A stretch of DNA of 64,000 nucleotides from Chitinophagaceae bacterium PMP191F (GTDB lineage Bacteria > Bacteroidota > Bacteroidia > Chitinophagales > Chitinophagaceae), in assembly GCA_001302245.1 (NCBI GenBank), contig LGYU01000004.1, positions 1 through 64,000 of the forward strand, in the 5' to 3' direction. The notes beneath the pieces were generated by a model. The model was not told where the DNA came from and ran no database searches. It saw only the letters and a program-made list of their open reading frames with translations. Within the stretch, counting starts at the first letter, position 1. Every line of letters starts with the position of its first letter. Position numbers and translations under genes: made by a program. This document shows positions 17,013 to 25,765 of this stretch, piece after piece.

Positions 17013-17925
17013 GCCGGTTGGCGGTTGTTAGTGATAAAAAATAAGCTTCCAGTGAATGTTGCGGTTGCAACGCAGTGATCTCCGCGCCCATATTTACAAG
17101 ATCGCGGGTCAGCAAAGGCAGCAACTCTTTGTCCAGTTGGAATATGATGATCTGCTGGTGTTGTTCTTTCACAAATGCCTGCCAGCGGGTGTTTGCCAGT
17201 GCAATTTTTACAGTTTCAGGATTATTCAACTGCAGCGATACCAGCATGCTTCGGTTATCGAATAGTTCGCCCACAGTACCTTCTACAATTTTGCGGCCTT
17301 TATCAATAATAATCATGCGGCTGGCCACCATTTCTATTTCATTCAGCAGGTGCGATGATATCAGTACCGTTTTACCACGGTTCCTGCTAAGATCCAGTAT
17401 CAGGTTCCTGATATCGGCAATGCCCTGCGGATCTAGACCATTGGTTGGTTCATCCAGTATAATCAGTTGCGGATCGTGTACCAGGGCCACAGCTATACCA
17501 AGACGCTGTTTCATACCCTGCGAAAAAGTATGCACTTTACTGTGTGCACGTGTCAGCAACCCTACCTGGTCCAGTTGTGCTTCCAGCATTTTTTTTTCCG
17601 GGTACAAGCCACTCATCCTGGCAAATAATTTCAGGTTTTCGTACGCTGTCAGATATTTGTACAGATCAGGACGTTCAATAACGGCACCTACCTGCTGCAG
17701 TATTTCTTTTCTTTTGGATTCCAGGTCCATACCAAACATCTGTATGTTGCCGGATGAAGGTTTGATCAGTGTCAGCAGCATGCGGATGGTAGTAGATTTG
17801 CCTGCACCATTCTGGCCAAGAAAACCATATACATCACCGGTATATACTGAGAAAGAGAGATTATCTACCGCTTTCATGTCGCCATACTGTTTGCTGAGTT
17901 GCTTAACCTGTATAACTATGGGCAT
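16990..17925 (-). CDS. ABC transporter ATP-binding protein
   Basis: A 311-residue ATPase of the DrrA/CcmA-like type. Walker A is GQNGAGKSTT near residue 37, the signature is TFSQGMKQRLG near residue 133, and Walker B is LIILDEPTNGLDP near residue 153, followed by the switch histidine in SSHLLNEIE. The C-terminal 90 residues form the usual accessory domain. It overlaps the permease gene by 23 bases, so the two are translationally coupled and form one exporter. Confidence 0.93.
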   Translation of the reverse strand: MPIVIQVKQLSKQYGDMKAVDNLSFSVYTGDVYGFLGQNGAGKSTTIRMLLTLIKPSSGNIQMFGMDLESKRKEILQQVGAVIERPDLYKYLTAYENLKLFARMSGLYPEKKMLEAQLDQVGLLTRAHSKVHTFSQGMKQRLGIAVALVHDPQLIILDEPTNGLDPQGIADIRNLILDLSRNRGKTVLISSHLLNEIEMVASRMIIIDKGRKIVEGTVGELFDNRSMLVSLQLNNPETVKIALANTRWQAFVKEQHQQIIIFQLDKELLPLLTRDLVNMGAEITALQPQHSLEAYFLSLTTANRHVDTFAN

Positions 17926-18128
17926 TGAAAACCATTTTTGGAGTTACAGGATACAGGCGATGTGGCAGATGGACCTGCCCGATAAATACCATTTCTGAGT
18001 GAGCCGGTATTTGCAGCCTGCTTCTGTGCAAATTACGATGCAAAATTTTCTTATAACAGTAAAAAACTGTTTTTGAGTTCTTTATGTGCTTTTTTAACAT
18101 GGGATTCAAAATTAAAAATCGCCAAAAC

Positions 18129-18159
18129 TTGCATAAACTAAAAACGCCTGTTACATTTG
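18129..18159 (+). promoter_or_regulatory. Candidate promoter TTG-N20-TACATTTG
   Basis: A TTG (18129-18131) is spaced 20 bases from TACATTTG (18152-18159), a close match to the Bacteroidota -33/-7 consensus. It points toward the T9SS protein at 18420, leaving a leader of about 250 bases. The divergent spacer 17926-18419 holds nothing else I can name. Confidence 0.45.
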
Positions 18160-18419
18160 TACAGTCCTTCACATCCTCTGACAATCCGTAAACGCAACGG
18201 GATCTTCGTTGTGCCCAATCTCCTCAAACAAATTTGATTTTTTTACCAGGCTTACCTCCTGTTATTTATAGTTTTTCCAATAGCTATGTAAGTTCCGATC
18301 AACGGTATTGCGCCGTGTACACCCTTTATAAAAGTTATTCTCCCTCCTTTGAATGACCGGGATGACTATTGTCATCATGTGCAAATGTGCTATTTGATCA
18401 TTTTCTGAAACCTACAAAA

Positions 18420-19859
18420 ATGAAACGGAACTTTACCCTGCTGGTATCCGCATGGATACTGATTGCCTCTACTGCCATTGCTCAGAATGGCGATAATTTC
18501 AACTCCCGTACTGGTGTATCTGTAACCGATGTAAGATCTTACCTGCAGAACAAATGCTGGATCTTCAACGATTTTGATGTAAACGATCACTGGACACCCG
18601 CTATTGAAGGCGATGGTGCCATGGTATCCTCTGCTACTGCTACAGCCACTCAGAATACAGGTATGTACACACCCGTACTGGATGTATGGGGTGAAATAAC
18701 CGTTAATTTCAAATACAAGTTCAATAATGCTATAAGTGTCGGAGCGCGCCGCTGGTTGAAAATATATCTTACCAATGCTGAAGGCATAATGGCGGGAGAT
18801 CTGCTGGACAGCATTGAGTTTACCGGTACTGCTGCTAACACTGTTTATACCTATAGCAAAACATTTTATGGTGTTGGTTCAGGCCCCTACAGGTTATTCA
18901 TGAACTACCGTGGCATCGGCGGCGATACCCGAATAGCCATTGACCAGTTTACAGTTTCTCCTCCTTTATATTATCGCAATAGCTGTAATGATGCGCCTAT
19001 AGCCGTATATGATGTTATAACCGGTGGTGCCGATCGTAAAGCCAGTGGCAAAGTAACTACCAACGATCGTGATCCCAACAATGAAGGGTTTGTAGCGTAC
19101 CTGGTTTCCAACTCACCAGATGGCAACGTAATACTGAATGAAGACGGCACATTTACTTTTACACCCAATGCTGGCTTTAAAGGTGAAACCAGCATTTTTA
19201 CGTACAGGATTTGTGACTTTGGCTATCCTTCACAATGTTCGGGCGAAACCAGCGTAGTATTGATGTTCCCCGTAAATGGCACATTGCCCGTAAGTCTTGT
19301 TGACTTTAAAGGTCTGTATAAAAATGATGGCAATGTAGAGTTAAGCTGGGTAACCAATTTTGAACAGAACAGTTCGCATTTTGATATCCAGAGAAGTACT
19401 GATGGCGTAAACTGGCAAACGGTAGGTACTGAAAAAGCACTGGGTGTTTCCGGAGTAGCACATACTTACAGCGTTATTGATAATGCCGGACGCAATACTG
19501 CTAATAAAAAAGATCTTTACTATCGTCTTAAACAGGTTGACCTGGATGGCAAAGCAGCTTATAGCCGTGTACTGATTGTGCGCGTATACAACACCCGCAC
19601 GTTGAAAATGGTGAGTGTAACACCTAACCCTGCCAAAAACGATATCGGTGTTACTGTTCAACTGAACGAGTCGGCGATGGTGACCACGCGTATCTTCAAC
19701 CTGCAGGGTATGGAAACATTGCGCAAAACAATAAAATGCGGTGATGGCTCAAATACATTTGTAGTAGAGAACTCCAGTAAATTAACACCCGGCATGTATG
19801 TGCTGGAAGTGACCATCAACAGTAAAGAAAGAATGATTGTAAAATTGATCAAAGAATAG
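18420..19859 (+). CDS. Secreted T9SS cargo protein with cadherin-like domain
   Basis: A 479-residue exported protein. The ATG at 18420 gives a clean signal peptide (MKRNFTLLVSAWILI to AIAQN). Residues of roughly 25-190 look like a beta-sandwich region. A cadherin- or Ig-like domain follows with DAPIAVYDVITGGADRKASG and NEDGTFTFTPNAGFKG. A fibronectin-like segment around VSLVDFKGLYKNDGNVELSW follows. The C-terminal T9SS type A sorting domain starts at VTPNPAKNDIG and ends in MYVLEVTINSKERMIVKLI. It is likely surface-attached or secreted through the type IX system; the ligand is unknown. Confidence 0.82.
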   Translation: MKRNFTLLVSAWILIASTAIAQNGDNFNSRTGVSVTDVRSYLQNKCWIFNDFDVNDHWTPAIEGDGAMVSSATATATQNTGMYTPVLDVWGEITVNFKYKFNNAISVGARRWLKIYLTNAEGIMAGDLLDSIEFTGTAANTVYTYSKTFYGVGSGPYRLFMNYRGIGGDTRIAIDQFTVSPPLYYRNSCNDAPIAVYDVITGGADRKASGKVTTNDRDPNNEGFVAYLVSNSPDGNVILNEDGTFTFTPNAGFKGETSIFTYRICDFGYPSQCSGETSVVLMFPVNGTLPVSLVDFKGLYKNDGNVELSWVTNFEQNSSHFDIQRSTDGVNWQTVGTEKALGVSGVAHTYSVIDNAGRNTANKKDLYYRLKQVDLDGKAAYSRVLIVRVYNTRTLKMVSVTPNPAKNDIGVTVQLNESAMVTTRIFNLQGMETLRKTIKCGDGSNTFVVENSSKLTPGMYVLEVTINSKERMIVKLIKE

Positions 19860-19892
19860 TTCCAGGGTTTCATCAGAGGTAATAAAAGCATG

Positions 19893-19930
19893 CCCCGGTT
19901 TGCCACTGCGCAGGCCGGGGATCTTTTATT
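19893..19930 (+). terminator. Terminator after the T9SS protein
   Basis: CCCCGG (19893-19898) pairs with CCGGGG (19915-19920), with a further TGC/GCA pairing inside, followed by a TTTTATTTT tail. Confidence 0.8.
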
Positions 19931-20054
19931 TTGTACCTGGCGCGAAATACTCAGTATGAAAATTGATTATAAGTTAAAATGCTGGGGGGGTCAGGAATTG
20001 GGCATTGTGAAAGCAATACAGAAATTTACATTTCACAAACAAATACATTTCACG

Positions 20055-20345
20055 CTATTTGTTAAGTCCCAGGTAAGATTGCAGATTGTTTACATATTCT
20101 TCAAAAGCCTTGACACCTACAGGTGTTATTTTACAGATGGTTTGCGGATAATTGTCTTTAAACTGCTTCACCACTTCAATATATCCTGCTTCTTTCAGCT
20201 TGTTGATCTGCACACTGAGATTGCCCGCCGTTGCGTTGGTCTTCTCTTTAATGAAAGTGAACTCAGCTTCTTTCAATCCAATAAGAAGAGATACTACAGC
20301 AAGCCGTAGCTGTGAATGCAATATGGGATCTAGCTCTTTAAACAA
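20055..20345 (-). CDS. Winged-helix transcriptional regulator
   Basis: A regulator of about 96 residues with a compact winged-helix DNA-binding domain of the MarR/ArsR-like HTH_34 type. Landmarks are LDPILHSQLRLAVVSLL, the recognition-helix region TAGNLSVQINKLKEAGYIEV and the wing ICKITPVGVKAFEEYV. It probably controls the two membrane genes upstream in the same operon, as is common for this family. The start is unclear. No in-frame ATG exists before LFKELDP; TTG at 20345 or an ATT/ATA codon must be used. An ATG overlapping the upstream stop (ATAAATG) is one base out of frame. Confidence 0.8.
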   Translation of the reverse strand: MFKELDPILHSQLRLAVVSLLIGLKEAEFTFIKEKTNATAGNLSVQINKLKEAGYIEVVKQFKDNYPQTICKITPVGVKAFEEYVNNLQSYLGLNK

Positions 20346-20356
20346 AATCGCTTCAT

Positions 20357-20983
20357 TTATGCCATTGCAGGCGTGTTAATTTTCCTGAACTCATAATAGG
20401 CAATATGACCGGGAATAATATACCCGCACAGAATAGCTGCTGCATGAAATAACATTACAGTAGCAAGATCGTTGGACAGGTACAGACTGGCAAAGGCAAT
20501 TGCCCAGGTAATAAAAGCCGCTACTACAGATGGCTTAAAATTGATCAAGGTGCCATATATCAGCATCCAGAAACCATATAAGCCAATCATAATGGTAAAT
20601 CCCAGTATGGCAGGCAGGTTCCTGTTCATAGCAATGATAACTAGCATAATAACAATAAAGAAGCCAACATTCAGCTTTCTGAATATTGCTGAAGTATAAG
20701 TATCTGCCTTACCGGTTTTGGGAGAGAAGAAATATTTTACTACGCTAAAGCACAACATCAGCAATGTAAGTATGCCGAAATAATTCCAGAAAACATAGCG
20801 GTCTTCAAACCAGGTAAAATGCAGGTTGAAATAGGTAAGTACAGAAACAGCAAACAATAGCCACCCCCATATAATCCAGCTCACACCATTATCCTTCTGC
20901 TCATTCTTGGCAGTCTGTATCATCTGCTGAATGATCTGCAGACTTTCCCTTTCCGTGATCTTATTATCTTCCATATCAGGCAT
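20357..20983 (-). CDS. Multi-pass membrane protein, paralogue of the upstream gene
   Basis: A protein of about 208 residues with six predicted membrane segments and a short charged N-terminus. The N-terminal motif ESLQIIQQMIQTAKN and WIIWGWLLF recur in the upstream gene (ESLAVIQEMINKAKN, YLLWGWVVF), so the two are tandem duplicates. The function is unknown. The ATG at 20983 overlaps the upstream stop by eight bases; a second ATG (MEDNK) lies three codons later, just after that stop. It ends at the start region of the winged-helix regulator, indicating a tightly packed three-gene operon. Confidence 0.8.
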   Translation of the reverse strand: MPDMEDNKITERESLQIIQQMIQTAKNEQKDNGVSWIIWGWLLFAVSVLTYFNLHFTWFEDRYVFWNYFGILTLLMLCFSVVKYFFSPKTGKADTYTSAIFRKLNVGFFIVIMLVIIAMNRNLPAILGFTIMIGLYGFWMLIYGTLINFKPSVVAAFITWAIAFASLYLSNDLATVMLFHAAAILCGYIIPGHIAYYEFRKINTPAMA

Positions 20984-21575
20984 TATCTTTTTTATATTTC
21001 GAATTAAGCATATACCCCGGAATGATCCATGCCAGTAACATTGACAATGCCAGCAGCAGCAGCCTGTAATCTTCGGGCACAAAAGCAGCTATTACAGCAA
21101 GTGCCCAGCAGCAGATGCCGCCTATTACCAGGGGTTTGAATTTCAGGATAATGCCAGACAAAAAAGAAGGCATTCCATATAACACTAAAAAAACCGGCCC
21201 GATGATCTTATAAGTGTCAGGCCCTACAATCATAGCAAACAGGAACATCAGCAGTGCCATCGAGATCACAAATACCAGCCACACATATTTAATAATATCA
21301 TGGGTATAGGTACGAACTTTACTCTGACGCCGTTTGCGCGCCAGGTAAAATAGCTGGTAAATAAATGCCACCCAGGTCAGCAACCAGATCATTCCATGTT
21401 GCTGATAGTGTACAAAACGCAACAATACAAATTCAGCCAGGCTGCAAATAAAAACCACCCAGCCCCATAATAAATACAAATGTCCGCCTTCACTGAAGCG
21501 GTTTTTTGCCTTATTGATCATTTCCTGGATCACAGCCAGACTTTCCTGCTGCGTAAATTCTGAATCGTGTTGCAT
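20976..21575 (-). CDS. Multi-pass membrane protein, first of the tandem pair
   Basis: A 199-residue membrane protein with a cytoplasmic N-terminus (MQHDSEFTQQESLAVIQ) and about six hydrophobic segments. It ends with WIIPGYMLNSKYKKDNA, which matches YIIPGHIAYYEFRK in its downstream paralogue. I do not recognise a named family. The neighbouring winged-helix regulator suggests an induced or repressed membrane module. It overlaps the next gene, giving translational coupling. Confidence 0.8.
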   Translation of the reverse strand: MQHDSEFTQQESLAVIQEMINKAKNRFSEGGHLYLLWGWVVFICSLAEFVLLRFVHYQQHGMIWLLTWVAFIYQLFYLARKRRQSKVRTYTHDIIKYVWLVFVISMALLMFLFAMIVGPDTYKIIGPVFLVLYGMPSFLSGIILKFKPLVIGGICCWALAVIAAFVPEDYRLLLLALSMLLAWIIPGYMLNSKYKKDNA

Positions 21576-21596
21576 ATTGAAAGTATTAACACGTTA

Positions 21597-21630
21597 AAAG
21601 GGCTGTCACGCTGCAAACGTGACAGCTCTT
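21597..21630 (-). terminator. Terminator of the 21.7-22.6 kb genes
   Basis: On the minus strand AAGAGCTGTCACG pairs with CGTGACAGCCCTT across a seven-base loop, followed by TTAACG. It separates the secreted TPR-like gene from the membrane-protein operon. Confidence 0.75.
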
Positions 21631-21688
21631 ACGTTTGAGTGGTCAAATATAGAATTGTAAGCGATAGAAATACCGCACACAATTCACA

Positions 21689-22327
21689 TTATTTGCACGC
21701 TGCCAGTATTTCTTCCGTCTGCTTTCTGCCCCAACTAGGATATAATGGCGATGCAGGTTTAAATGCTTCATATCTTTTCATGGCTTCCTGCAGCAGGGGT
21801 TTTGCATTAGCACAGCCACCACCAAACTGTTCCGGGGTACTACGCAGGTTCTGTCCCTGCAGGTAATAGGGGCGAGGATTGGTTGGGTCCTGCTTTTTAG
21901 ACAGCTCCAATGCCGCATCAATATCTTTTGAATACTGCATCCAGCGTTGTGCAGGATCTACTAGCATGTGCAGAGTTGCAATCAGCGATTTAAGACAGGA
22001 AACTTCTGAATTATTCTTTTCCAGTGCCTCAGCCTTTGTCAGCAACGAAGTAGCCTTATCGCCATAGCTATCGTACTGATCTGCTTTATTCTTCATAAAA
22101 GCAGCAATGGTTTGTGTATAAGAGGCATAGTAATAAGGCAACCATTGGGTTTTCTCGGCATCGCCAATACGCTCAAATGTGGCAGAAGCGGCCAGCATAT
22201 CATCAACAGTTTTGGCAGAATCAATCAGCGTAAGAGCACTGGTCATTGCTTTTGTATATTTCTCATTCTGTGCAAACCCGGTAACAGTGAAAGCCATCAG
22301 TATTGCGGCAACAATAATATTCTTCAT
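21689..22327 (-). CDS. Secreted helical-repeat (TPR-like) protein
   Basis: A 212-residue exported protein with a signal peptide (MKNIIVAAILMAFTV to GFAQN). The mature part is helical, with paired helices resembling tetratricopeptide repeats, for example ADQYDSYGDKATSLLTKAEA and AALELSKKQDPTNPRPYYLQ. It contains the conserved FGGGCANAKPLLQEAMKRYE near residue 170 and a C-terminal cysteine. Homologues are common unnamed periplasmic proteins of Bacteroidota. I use the ATG two codons inside the longest frame. It probably shares a transcript with the upstream 2TM gene. Confidence 0.72.
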   Translation of the reverse strand: MKNIIVAAILMAFTVTGFAQNEKYTKAMTSALTLIDSAKTVDDMLAASATFERIGDAEKTQWLPYYYASYTQTIAAFMKNKADQYDSYGDKATSLLTKAEALEKNNSEVSCLKSLIATLHMLVDPAQRWMQYSKDIDAALELSKKQDPTNPRPYYLQGQNLRSTPEQFGGGCANAKPLLQEAMKRYEAFKPASPLYPSWGRKQTEEILAACK

Positions 22328-22369
22328 AAACATGTATTTGATTGTGTATGTAAAGTTTAAAATAATGAA

Positions 22370-22645
22370 TTATGATCTATTCCTGGTCAGTCGTTGATAC
22401 TCCTGTTCCACAATTCGTTGTTTGGGAAATACATACGCACCCAGGAAATGGAATAGCATACCAATACCCCATCCCATCATGGGCCATACCGGCCAGGGAA
22501 ATCCGTTGCCCGTATAACGCTTTCCATTCAGGAACCACATTACCCACAGGAAACTGATTACAAGGATATATGTTCCTATATGATATTTAACGCTAACCCG
22601 GCTTTGCGCCAGTTCCCACATGTGAGGATCTTTTTCGTTTTGCAT
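22370..22645 (-). CDS. 2TM domain protein
   Basis: A 91-residue membrane protein with the 2TM-domain pattern. A short N-terminal helix (WELAQSRVSVKYHIGTY) leads into a first membrane segment. A loop rich in Trp and Pro (NGFPWPVWPMMGWGIGM) precedes the second segment, and a basic tail (QRIVEQEYQRLTRNRS) follows. Such small proteins are frequent next to sensor or regulator genes in Bacteroidota, sometimes fused to LytS-type kinases; the role is unknown. It starts 27 bases after the TonB receptor gene. Confidence 0.85.
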   Translation of the reverse strand: MQNEKDPHMWELAQSRVSVKYHIGTYILVISFLWVMWFLNGKRYTGNGFPWPVWPMMGWGIGMLFHFLGAYVFPKQRIVEQEYQRLTRNRS

Positions 22646-22671
22646 ATAATTAAGCTTATTATTAATGAATA

Positions 22672-24939
22672 TTAAAGATTGCTATTGATCACATCATCTG
22701 TTCTGTCAACGCCAAAGCTCATGAAACATCCCAGGAAGAAAAACCTCCTGGCTGTAGGCAGAATAGGATCTTTACGCATTCCGTTATAAGAATAGTTGTA
22801 ACCAAATACCTGCGAACTTCCCAGTATGTTATTGGCCAGGAATACAAATACAATAAAGTTCTTGGAATCCTTTTTGCCGATCTTCGGCAGGTAGTTTACG
22901 CTAAGACTTAAATTGTTATACGTAATGGTTTTACCCTGGTCTGCCACGTTGTATTTATCACTGGCTGCATCATAACGGATATTATAATACGGACGTCCGG
23001 TAGCAAATGAATAGGTAGCACCCAATTGTGTTTTCAGTTTCGTAATAAACTTTTTCACCACCAGGTTGGCAGTATGATCTGCAGCAAAATTGGGTTGCAG
23101 CGCATAAGGATAATTCAGGTAATCACGTTTGGTATTCAGGTAAGAATAAGAGATCCAGTAATCAACATCTTTGAATGTTTTTTTATCACGCCAGAACAGC
23201 TCTATACCTTTTGCCTCGCCAAATCCTGCACTACCAATACTGTCAGTGATATTATTGAAGTCTGTATAGGTTTTAACCAGGTCATTATATTTTTTGTAAA
23301 AAGCCTCTACACGCAAGGTATGGCCACTGCTGATCTTTTGATAATTGGCAATGTAGTGAGAGGCTTTGGTATATCGCAGATCGTTATAAGCATAATTACG
23401 CAGGAAAAAATCTTTCTCCGGTTTCTGGTAAAATATGCCGTAAGCCAGTGATACCTGCGACTGACGGTTCAGTTTGTATGCCAGTGAAACCCTTGGTGCT
23501 ATATTCGCTTTATCCAGTAAAGAAGATTGTTCCAGGCGACCACCGATCTTGGCAGCAATATCATTGGTTACATACACATCCGCTTCTGCAAAAGCCGCTT
23601 TGAAATGATCTGTTGCATTGGTGACTGCATTGGAATTATAGCGGTCAGAATAATTACTTTTATCCTTAAAATACATGTATTCACCACCAAACCTGATAGC
23701 ACTCAATCCATACAGATTTCTTTCCAATACTGCTTTAACCTGTGCCAGGTCACCATTAGCTTTTACGTGAAAGCTCTTGGTATTATAAGGTACCATGGGC
23801 AGATCTACCAATTGATTTGACTGATCCTGCAACTCGTTCCGGATCTTGTCTACGTTATTGCTGTAAGAAAGTCCCATGTTCAGTTTCCATTTTTTACCCA
23901 GCTTTTCTTTCCACGAAAGATTATTGTATACGTTAAAGTTGGTCAGACTGAAAGCATCTTTCAGATCAATCGAATCAATATCGGGTCTGCGAACACCCAA
24001 CTGGTTGTAATTGAAATAACCGTAATACTTAATGATGCCGGTTTTAGATGTTTTGAACCTGAAATTAAATTCACCATTGTGAAATTCAGGAATATGGAAA
24101 TTGTCAGGGCGTTGTTTTACTACTGCAAAGTATGCAGCCAGGTTGGTGTAGCTGTAATTTACACCCCAGCTTGATTTTTTGTTTTTTGCCAGTTGCTGAT
24201 AACCGCCACTTACTCCCACTGTACTAACACCAAGAGTGGCAGAGGTTTCTTCCGGCAGGTCCACGGACTCCAATATAACTGCAGAAGACAATGCCTGTCC
24301 GTATAGCGCAGAATAGCCGCCGGAACTGAAAACCGTTCCTTTAAAAATAAACGGATTAAAACGGCCACGTTGTGCAATACCAGGCACACTACTGAAAAAG
24401 AAATTATTTACTAATGTACCATCAATAAACACCTTTGTTTCCGCTGCGGTACCACCACGCACATACAGTCCTTCACTTTCACCTACCTGTTGTGCACCGG
24501 GTAATGTTTTTAAAGCACTGGTTACATCCGCATTGGCACCTGCAGTGGTTACAATATCAATGGGATTCAATACTGTAGCTCTTTTGGTATCACTGGCTTC
24601 AAAAGAACCGGCAGTGATCACCACGGCTGTCAGTTCATTGGGCTCTTCTTTCATGGTAATATCCAGTGAAACAGCAGCACCGGCAATATTTACCTTTTGC
24701 TCATATAGTTTATATCCTATTGATGTTACCAGCAAGGTCTGCTCCCCTTTCTCTGTAGTTTTAAACTGGTAATGTCCCAGTGAATCAGAAGTACCTCCAT
24801 CATAAGTGTTTTTTATGGCTATACTGGCGCCATGGATAGCGCGCCCTTTATTGTCTTTTATCTTTCCCGAAACAGTGGTCTGTGCTTTGGAGAAAAAACA
24901 GGATAAAAGCAGCATCAGTATTGGGATCAACTTGAACAT
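22672..24939 (-). CDS. TonB-dependent outer membrane receptor
   Basis: A 755-residue receptor. The signal peptide (MFKLIPILMLLLSCFFSKAQ) is followed by a carboxypeptidase-regulatory-like domain (VSGKIKDNKGRAIHGASIAI, residues about 22-100). A plug domain follows with GLYVRGGTAAETKVFIDGTL near residue 165, then a 22-strand barrel. The plug opens with LNPIDIVTTAGANADV. The ligand is unknown; no SusD partner is adjacent, so it is more like a single-component siderophore or metal receptor. I start at the ATG at 24939 because a good promoter lies just upstream. Confidence 0.9.
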   Translation of the reverse strand: MFKLIPILMLLLSCFFSKAQTTVSGKIKDNKGRAIHGASIAIKNTYDGGTSDSLGHYQFKTTEKGEQTLLVTSIGYKLYEQKVNIAGAAVSLDITMKEEPNELTAVVITAGSFEASDTKRATVLNPIDIVTTAGANADVTSALKTLPGAQQVGESEGLYVRGGTAAETKVFIDGTLVNNFFFSSVPGIAQRGRFNPFIFKGTVFSSGGYSALYGQALSSAVILESVDLPEETSATLGVSTVGVSGGYQQLAKNKKSSWGVNYSYTNLAAYFAVVKQRPDNFHIPEFHNGEFNFRFKTSKTGIIKYYGYFNYNQLGVRRPDIDSIDLKDAFSLTNFNVYNNLSWKEKLGKKWKLNMGLSYSNNVDKIRNELQDQSNQLVDLPMVPYNTKSFHVKANGDLAQVKAVLERNLYGLSAIRFGGEYMYFKDKSNYSDRYNSNAVTNATDHFKAAFAEADVYVTNDIAAKIGGRLEQSSLLDKANIAPRVSLAYKLNRQSQVSLAYGIFYQKPEKDFFLRNYAYNDLRYTKASHYIANYQKISSGHTLRVEAFYKKYNDLVKTYTDFNNITDSIGSAGFGEAKGIELFWRDKKTFKDVDYWISYSYLNTKRDYLNYPYALQPNFAADHTANLVVKKFITKLKTQLGATYSFATGRPYYNIRYDAASDKYNVADQGKTITYNNLSLSVNYLPKIGKKDSKNFIVFVFLANNILGSSQVFGYNYSYNGMRKDPILPTARRFFFLGCFMSFGVDRTDDVINSNL

Positions 24940-24956
24940 CGTTCGTAAATTTGTCA

Positions 24957-24988
24957 CAAACCTAAAGTAGTTTATTTTATAAACCAAA
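24957..24988 (-). promoter_or_regulatory. Promoter of the TonB receptor: TTTG-N20-TAGGTTTG
   Basis: On the minus strand TTTG (24988-24985) and TAGGTTTG (24964-24957) are separated by exactly 20 bases, an excellent match to the Bacteroidota vegetative consensus. Transcription would start about 10 bases before the ATG at 24939. Confidence 0.6.
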
Positions 24989-25146
24989 TTATTTTAATCT
25001 TCCATTAATAGGAATGATATTAGGACAATTATTGACATATTGATAATCAACAATTTAAAACGGTATGCTCAAAAATTGGTCGGTGAATGACGTTCAGCAG
25101 TCGGTAAAAACGGAGATAATGGCAGAAGATTACCAGGTAAAATAAA

Positions 25147-25174
25147 AAGCCACTCCGTAGAAACGGAACGGCTT
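25147..25174 (-). terminator. First hairpin of the repeat, terminator-like
   Basis: On the minus strand AAGCC-GT-TCCGT-TTCT-ACGGA-GT-GGCTT is followed by TTTATTTT, a canonical intrinsic terminator with a symmetric 2 x 2 internal loop. It is the last barrier before the TonB receptor promoter. Confidence 0.7.
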
Positions 25175-25722
25175 GTTGTTGATCGTACCCTTTAAAAAAA
25201 CGCTTTTCGCAAAGCGAATAATCTCTTGGTTCTTCCGGCTATCGTTGCACTGCCGGAGAATAACAGGGTTTGAAAAAATGTCTCCCTGTAGAAACAAGGT
25301 GACTGTTGTTGATCGTACCCTTTAAAAACACTTCTTCGCAAGCGAATAATCTCTTGGTTCTTCCGGCTATCGTTGCACTGCCGGAGAATAGCAGGGTTTG
25401 AAAAAGTGTCTCCCTGTAGAAACAAGGTGACTGTTGTTGATCGTACCCTTTAAAAACGCTTCTTCGCAAGCGAATAATCTCTTGGTTCTTCCGGCTATCG
25501 TTGCACTGCCGGAGAATAACAGGGTTTGAAAAAATGTCTCCCTGTAGAAACAAGGTGACTGTTGTTGATCGTACCCTTTAAAAAAATGTATGTTATAAGA
25601 ACTAATATTTTTTTTACTTCTACAACTATTCATTACCGTTACTAACTTACTTAAGGCTTTAAAATAAGTCTTCCTGTAGACACAAGATGACTGTTGTTGA
25701 TCGTACCCTTTAAAAATTTTTG
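25147..25722 (-). repeat. Five-copy hairpin repeat, period about 130 bases
   Basis: The anchor GATCGTACCCTTTAAAAA recurs at 25181, 25311, 25439, 25567 and 25699 (spacing 130, 128, 128, 132). The two central units are nearly identical over the whole 128 bases. The first unit diverges at its left end, and the last interval keeps only the anchor and hairpin. Each anchor is preceded on the plus strand by a hairpin with loop AGAA (TTCT on the minus strand): 25147-25174, 25280-25303, 25408-25431, 25536-25559 and 25668-25691. Inside the unit TTCTTCCGGC pairs with GCCGGAGAA, and TTCGC pairs with GCGAA. Open frames across the array change phase from unit to unit and look accidental. The rest of the spacer 24989-25146 shows no gene. 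Confidence 0.85.
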
Positions 25723-25765
25723 TTATGCCTGTTCTGGTAACGTGAATATTTTGAGAAGTGATTGT

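Noticed and set aside
25192-25633. Three overlapping minus-strand open frames with repeated peptides across the 25.2-25.6 kb repeat
   Set aside because: The repeat period (128 bases) is not a multiple of three, so successive copies encode different frames. No signal peptide, start context or known domain is present. They are a by-product of the repeat.
25147-25722. CRISPR array
   Set aside because: The intervals between anchors are themselves repeats (near identical in two units), not unique spacers, and the period is too long. No cas gene is nearby.
25147-25722. Integron attC array
   Set aside because: No paired RYYYAAC and GTTRRRY core sites flank the hairpins, there are no cassette genes between units and no integrase gene in the window.
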